From: Actinomycetota bacterium | GTDB lineage: Bacteria; Actinomycetota; Actinomycetes; UBA12327 | Assembly: GCA_003529305.1 (NCBI GenBank) | Contig: DPWC01000087.1 | Location: forward strand, 1-8,212 | Length of the DNA stretch: 8,212 nucleotides | Direction: 5' to 3' | Shown here: piece after piece, positions 6,289 to 8,212 of the stretch | Position numbering within the stretch: position 1 is the stretch's first letter | Layout: each line of letters begins with the position of its first letter | The notes under the pieces: generated by a model | The model's database searches: none | What the model was told of the DNA's origin: nothing | The model's input: only the letters and a program-made list of their open reading frames with translations | Program-made: the position numbers and the translations under genes

Positions 6289-6927
6289 GTGCTTCTTGAC
6301 CGCCTGATCGCCCTGGCGGACTCTGTTGGCCCGTGGCTGTATCTGATTCTTGGTGGCTTGGCATTCGCCGAGGCCGCGATCATGTTGGGTTTTGTTTTGC
6401 CCGGTGAAACCGCTCTTTTGGCTGGTGGGTTTCTGGCTGCTGAGGGCGTACTTGATCTTCGACTCATGGTGATCGTCGCGGTGGTGTGTGCCATCGCGGG
6501 CGATTCCGTGGGTTATCGCGTCGGTCAGGTGCTGGGACCGCGGCTTGAGGTCTCACGAGTGGGTCGACTTGTCGGTGCGAAGCGGTGGGCCGTGGCGCAG
6601 AAGTTCCTCGACGATCACGGTGGTAAAGCAGTCTTCTTGGGGCGCAGCGTTGCGTTGCTGCGCGCGCTCGTTCCTGGACTTGCGGGAATGAGCCGCATGG
6701 CGTACCCGCGATTTCTCGCGTGGAACGCCCTCGGTGGTCTGTTGTGGGGTGGCGGGTGTGTGATCTTGGGATTTGTTTTTGCCAAGTCCCTAAGCAAAGT
6801 GCAGGAGTACTTGACTTACGGCGGACTGATCTTCTTCGTCATCGCCGTCAGTGGCTTCGTGATTGCCCATGTCATCGGGAAACGACGCGAGGCCAGCATT
6901 GAAAAGAGCGTGGGGCTGGAGGTCTAG
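6289..6927 (+). CDS. DedA-family (VTT/SNARE-associated domain) membrane protein
   Basis: A 212-residue polytopic inner-membrane protein of the DedA family, whose members are linked to undecaprenyl-phosphate or phospholipid recycling and to proton-motive-force homeostasis. Hallmarks in order: AEAA with E28 at the start of the re-entrant region, LPGE (37-40), GDSVGYRVG (71-79), the core signature FLGRSVALLRALVPGLAGMSRM (117-138) with R119 and R125 corresponding to the essential arginines of E. coli YqjA, and FLAWNALGGLLWG. Hydrophobic spans lie at about 15-50, 58-80, 145-165 and 178-197. The length fits the family. It starts with GTG: the first in-frame ATG lies at about codon 32, inside the conserved core, so an upstream start is needed. 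It is divergent from the MFS transporter, and its stop interlocks with the convergent small gene (shared CTAG, 6924-6927). The specific substrate is inference. Confidence 0.92.
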   Translation: MLLDRLIALADSVGPWLYLILGGLAFAEAAIMLGFVLPGETALLAGGFLAAEGVLDLRLMVIVAVVCAIAGDSVGYRVGQVLGPRLEVSRVGRLVGAKRWAVAQKFLDDHGGKAVFLGRSVALLRALVPGLAGMSRMAYPRFLAWNALGGLLWGGGCVILGFVFAKSLSKVQEYLTYGGLIFFVIAVSGFVIAHVIGKRREASIEKSVGLEV

Positions 6928-7190
6928 ATCTCCGCTCGTATCTGGTTCACAGCGTCGCGGGCCTGGCTCAGTGAGGCGCCCTCATGAGCATCGCGGTATT
7001 CCTTGATTGCCTGCATTTCGTTGTTCTGCTGCAGGGCGGCCACCAGGCGTTGCTTCCACAGCGGGACTTCTGGTGCCGGCGGCACATCGCTTTGGGTGGC
7101 AATGACGGGATTGCCCAAGAGAGCGGCGATTTGCTGCTCGAGAAGGGTGACGCGTTCGCGCAGCCGCATGATCTCGTCTTCAACGAGCAT
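6924..7190 (-). CDS. Small coiled-coil protein with ribosomal L7/L12 C-terminal-like domain
   Basis: An 88-residue soluble protein. Residues about 3-25 (EDEIMRLRERVTLLEQQIAAL) form a heptad-like charged/leucine coiled coil, suggesting oligomerisation. A Pro/Ala linker follows (about 38-45). The C-terminal helical segment QRLVAALQQNNEMQAIKEYRDA, then LSQARDAVNQI, resembles the L7/L12 C-terminal fold (compare xxAIKxYRExTGLGLKEAKDAVE). It is not the ribosomal stalk protein: it is too short and lacks the L7/L12 N-terminal domain. Its function is unknown. I chose the ATG at 7190-7188 because GGAG (complement of 7198-7201) lies 7 bases upstream. The alternative ATG at 7229 would read through a hairpin (7211-7227) and add 13 residues without protein character. 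It lies 52 bases downstream of tRNA-Gly on the same strand and may share its transcript. Confidence 0.82.
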   Translation of the reverse strand: MLVEDEIMRLRERVTLLEQQIAALLGNPVIATQSDVPPAPEVPLWKQRLVAALQQNNEMQAIKEYRDAHEGASLSQARDAVNQIRAEI

Positions 7191-7197
7191 TGGCGTA

Positions 7198-7201
7198 CTC
7201 C
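7198..7201 (-). promoter_or_regulatory. Shine-Dalgarno that sets the start of the L7/L12-C-like gene
   Basis: GGAG on the minus strand, 7 bases before the ATG at 7190-7188. It lies downstream of the hairpin and favours the shorter protein. Confidence 0.5.
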
Positions 7202-7210
7202 ATCCGTTGC

Positions 7211-7227
7211 GCAGGGGCAGCCCCTGC
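7211..7227 (-). terminator. Perfect 7-bp hairpin behind tRNA-Gly (candidate terminator or processing stem)
   Basis: GCAGGGGCAGCCCCTGC is a 7-bp perfect stem with a 3-base loop, beginning 15 bases after the tRNA CCA on the minus strand. No T-run follows on that strand, so it would be a U-less hairpin of the kind proposed for actinobacteria. On the plus strand T-rich DNA follows, but no plus-strand gene ends here. It could instead protect the tRNA 3' end or attenuate the small gene downstream. Confidence 0.4.
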
Positions 7228-7242
7228 ATGGTTAGTTTTGTG

Positions 7243-7316
7243 TGGAGCGGGTGACGGGAATCGAACCCGCACTGTCAGCTTGGGAAGCTGATGTTCTACC
7301 ACTGAACTACACCCGC
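7243..7316 (-). tRNA. tRNA-Gly(CCC)
   Basis: A complete 74-base cloverleaf with encoded CCA. The acceptor stem GCGGGTG/CACCCGC pairs 7 of 7. The D arm is GTTC-AGTGGTA-GAAC. The anticodon stem TCAGC/GCTGA holds the loop TTCCCAA, giving anticodon CCC (complement of 7282-7284) for GGG codons. The T arm is GCGGG-TTCGATT-CCCGT with one G-T wobble. The discriminator base is U73, as in bacterial tRNA-Gly, followed by CCA at 7245-7243. A possible -10, TAGGGT (7344-7339, minus strand), lies upstream and would give a 5' leader of about 16 bases. Confidence 0.97.
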
Positions 7317-7338
7317 GAGACCTGCTCGTTCAGCCAGA

Positions 7339-7348
7339 ACCCTACGAT
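7339..7348. promoter_or_regulatory. Overlapping divergent -10 boxes for tRNA-Gly (-) and the lipoprotein gene (+)
   Basis: On the plus strand TACGAT (7343-7348), and on the minus strand TAGGGT (7344-7339), both match TAnnnT and share the TA at 7343-7344. The predicted starts are near 7355 (+) and 7332 (-). Neither has a recognisable -35. Both downstream genes fit: a 16-base tRNA leader, and a 20-base lipoprotein leader containing AGGAGGG (7364-7370). Confidence 0.4.
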
Positions 7349-7374
7349 GCGGTGCCTGTGACGAGGAGGGTGAC

Positions 7375-7785
7375 ATGACGAGGCGACTACTCGCACACGT
7401 TGCTGCCGCCCTAGCCGTTGTTCTGTGCCTGAGTGGCTGCAGTAAGTCCGCGTCAATAGGACAGGAATTCGTTGATGGATCATTGGCCATCACCGTAGCG
7501 GATTCCGGATGTGTGGTTTTGGGAACCGATTCTTCGTGTGTTGTTCGCCTTCAACTGGTCAATAAGGCGTCTGCCGCCGTTCTTTTTTCGTCCGATTGGC
7601 AGCAAGGAAGATTGGCCAATGGTGAATCGGCTCGTATCTTGACACCGGTCTCGGTCGAGATCCCTGCAGGACCGAAACGGGTGTCTGTGCTGTTGAATTT
7701 TGCTGCCGGAAGCAGCACTTTGAAAAGTGTTGTGATCCGTGGAACGCAACGCAGCAAGGGCACCACGGTCACTCTGACGAAGTGA
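7375..7785 (+). CDS. Predicted secreted lipoprotein of unknown function
   Basis: A 136-residue exported lipoprotein. The N-terminus has basic residues (TRR), a hydrophobic stretch AHVAAALAVVLCL and the lipobox LSGC with acylated C22, so signal peptidase II should leave about 115 residues anchored outside the membrane. The mature part is rich in beta-branched residues in alternating patterns (VVRLQLVNKASAAVLF, VSVEIPAGPKRVSVLLNF, LKSVVIRG), consistent with a single immunoglobulin-like beta-sandwich such as DUF4352-type domains; I cannot assign a family. Two further Cys residues (46 and 55, in GCVVLGTDSSCVV) could form a disulphide. The start is fixed by AGGAGGG (7364-7370), 4 bases before the ATG. 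It is divergent from tRNA-Gly, and its last 17 bases overlap the convergent TerC-family gene. Confidence 0.85.
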   Translation: MTRRLLAHVAAALAVVLCLSGCSKSASIGQEFVDGSLAITVADSGCVVLGTDSSCVVRLQLVNKASAAVLFSSDWQQGRLANGESARILTPVSVEIPAGPKRVSVLLNFAAGSSTLKSVVIRGTQRSKGTTVTLTK

Positions 7786-8212
7786 CCTTGTTGCGGGTCT
7801 TGATCAGAGACAAGACGATGCCGCCGCCGACCAGAACCAGTACAACGGTCAATGACACGGTGATGGGAATCTTCACTGCATCCAGCAGCAGTATCTTCAC
7901 ACCGACAAATGCCAAAACCAGTGCAAGGGCGGGCTTGATGTAGATGAAGCGCTCTAGCAGTCCATCCAACAAGAAGTAGAGCGCGCGCAGGCCCAGCAGT
8001 GCGAAGACATTGGCGGCCATCACAATGAACGGCTCGGAAGTGATGGCGAAGATTGCCGGAATTGAGTCGACAGCGAACACGATGTTGGTAGCGACAATGA
8101 CCACCAAGACCCCCGCCATGGGGGTGAGGAGCCGCTTACCCGCGTGCTTGGCGGTGAGTTTCTGCCCATTCCAGTCATCCGTCATCGGCCAAATCCGCTT
8201 CAGCAGCCTCAA
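7769..8212 (-). CDS. TerC/Alx-family membrane protein, C-terminal half (5' end outside window)
   Basis: An integral membrane protein of the TerC family, whose members act in manganese export or in metal loading of exported proteins, and in tellurite-resistance operons. The frame is open to the window edge (TTG at 8212 is an internal Leu codon), so about the last 148 codons are seen; numbering takes that codon as 1. The linker RLLKRIWPMTDDWNGQKL is followed by TM segments with the signature ATNIVFAVDSIPAIFAIT (41-58), PFIVMAANVFALLGLRALYFLL (61-82, hallmark NVFALLGLRALYF), and two more hydrophobic spans (about 95-111 and 117-137), ending with a short basic tail. The first acidic residue of the usual T-D-V-x-FAVDS motif is Asn here (N43, AAC), while the D of AVDS (D49) is kept. 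Its TGA lies inside the end of the lipoprotein gene on the other strand. Confidence 0.93.
   Translation of the reverse strand: MRLLKRIWPMTDDWNGQKLTAKHAGKRLLTPMAGVLVVIVATNIVFAVDSIPAIFAITSEPFIVMAANVFALLGLRALYFLLDGLLERFIYIKPALALVLAFVGVKILLLDAVKIPITVSLTVVLVLVGGGIVLSLIKTRNKVTSSE

Noticed and set aside
7191..7229. Longer start (ATG at 7229) for the L7/L12-C-like protein
   Set aside because: The extra 13 codons are mostly encoded by the hairpin at 7211-7227, there is no ribosome binding site before that ATG, and a GGAG site precedes the ATG at 7190.
1..8212. Mobile element, CRISPR array, toxin-antitoxin or phage defence system
   Set aside because: No transposase or integrase motif, terminal repeat, spaced direct repeats or defence-type domain was seen. 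The genes are coherent, intact chromosomal families apart from the two cut by the window edges.

Overview
The window looks like ordinary chromosome from a moderately GC-rich actinobacterium (Actinomycetota). The evidence is a DevR/DosR-type response regulator very close to the mycobacterial one, a DevS-type histidine kinase end, TAnnnT -10 boxes placed so that some start codons would be the transcript 5' end, and a small L7/L12-C-like protein of a kind I recall from actinobacteria. I cannot place it to genus. I see no mobile element, CRISPR array, rRNA or phage gene. Ten protein genes and one tRNA fill almost all of the sequence, and no gene-free stretch exceeds about 115 bases.

Layout. Bases 1-666 (+) hold the 3' end of a sensor kinase (HisKA_3 plus HATPase). 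It runs tail to tail into 685-1323 (-), a DevR-like response regulator. The regulator overlaps by 4 bases (ATGA) the end of an SDR oxidoreductase (1320-2048, -), so SDR and regulator form one coupled operon. Divergent from it is a (+) pair: an AMP-forming acyl-CoA synthetase with MatB-like core motifs (2151-3605) and a nitrilase-superfamily amidohydrolase (3645-4475). These meet an MFS transporter (4494-6173, -) with an unusually long central loop. A 115-bp divergent intergenic region with a 22-bp near-perfect inverted repeat separates the transporter from a DedA/VTT membrane protein (6289-6927, +). The DedA stop codon interlocks with that of a small coiled-coil/L7/L12-C-like protein (6924-7190, -), downstream of tRNA-Gly(CCC) (7243-7316, -). 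A predicted lipoprotein (7375-7785, +) starts divergently from the tRNA and overlaps at its 3' end the C-terminal half of a TerC-family membrane protein (7769-8212, -), which runs out of the window.

How the genes may work together. The kinase and regulator are the obvious partners, probably in redox, oxygen or NO sensing by analogy with DevSR, although the sensor domains lie outside the window. The synthetase and hydrolase may share a transcript but have no evident common pathway. The rest appear to be independent housekeeping, transport or envelope genes.

I did not find a clearly new biological system. The points most worth a second look are the split two-component pair coupled to an SDR, the inverted repeat between the MFS and dedA genes, a set of apparently leaderless promoters with identical spacing, a possible shared -10 element between tRNA and lipoprotein, and some unusual protein features (MFS loop, MatB/FadD hybrid motifs, Asp-to-Asn in TerC). 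All were judged by eye; no database search was run.
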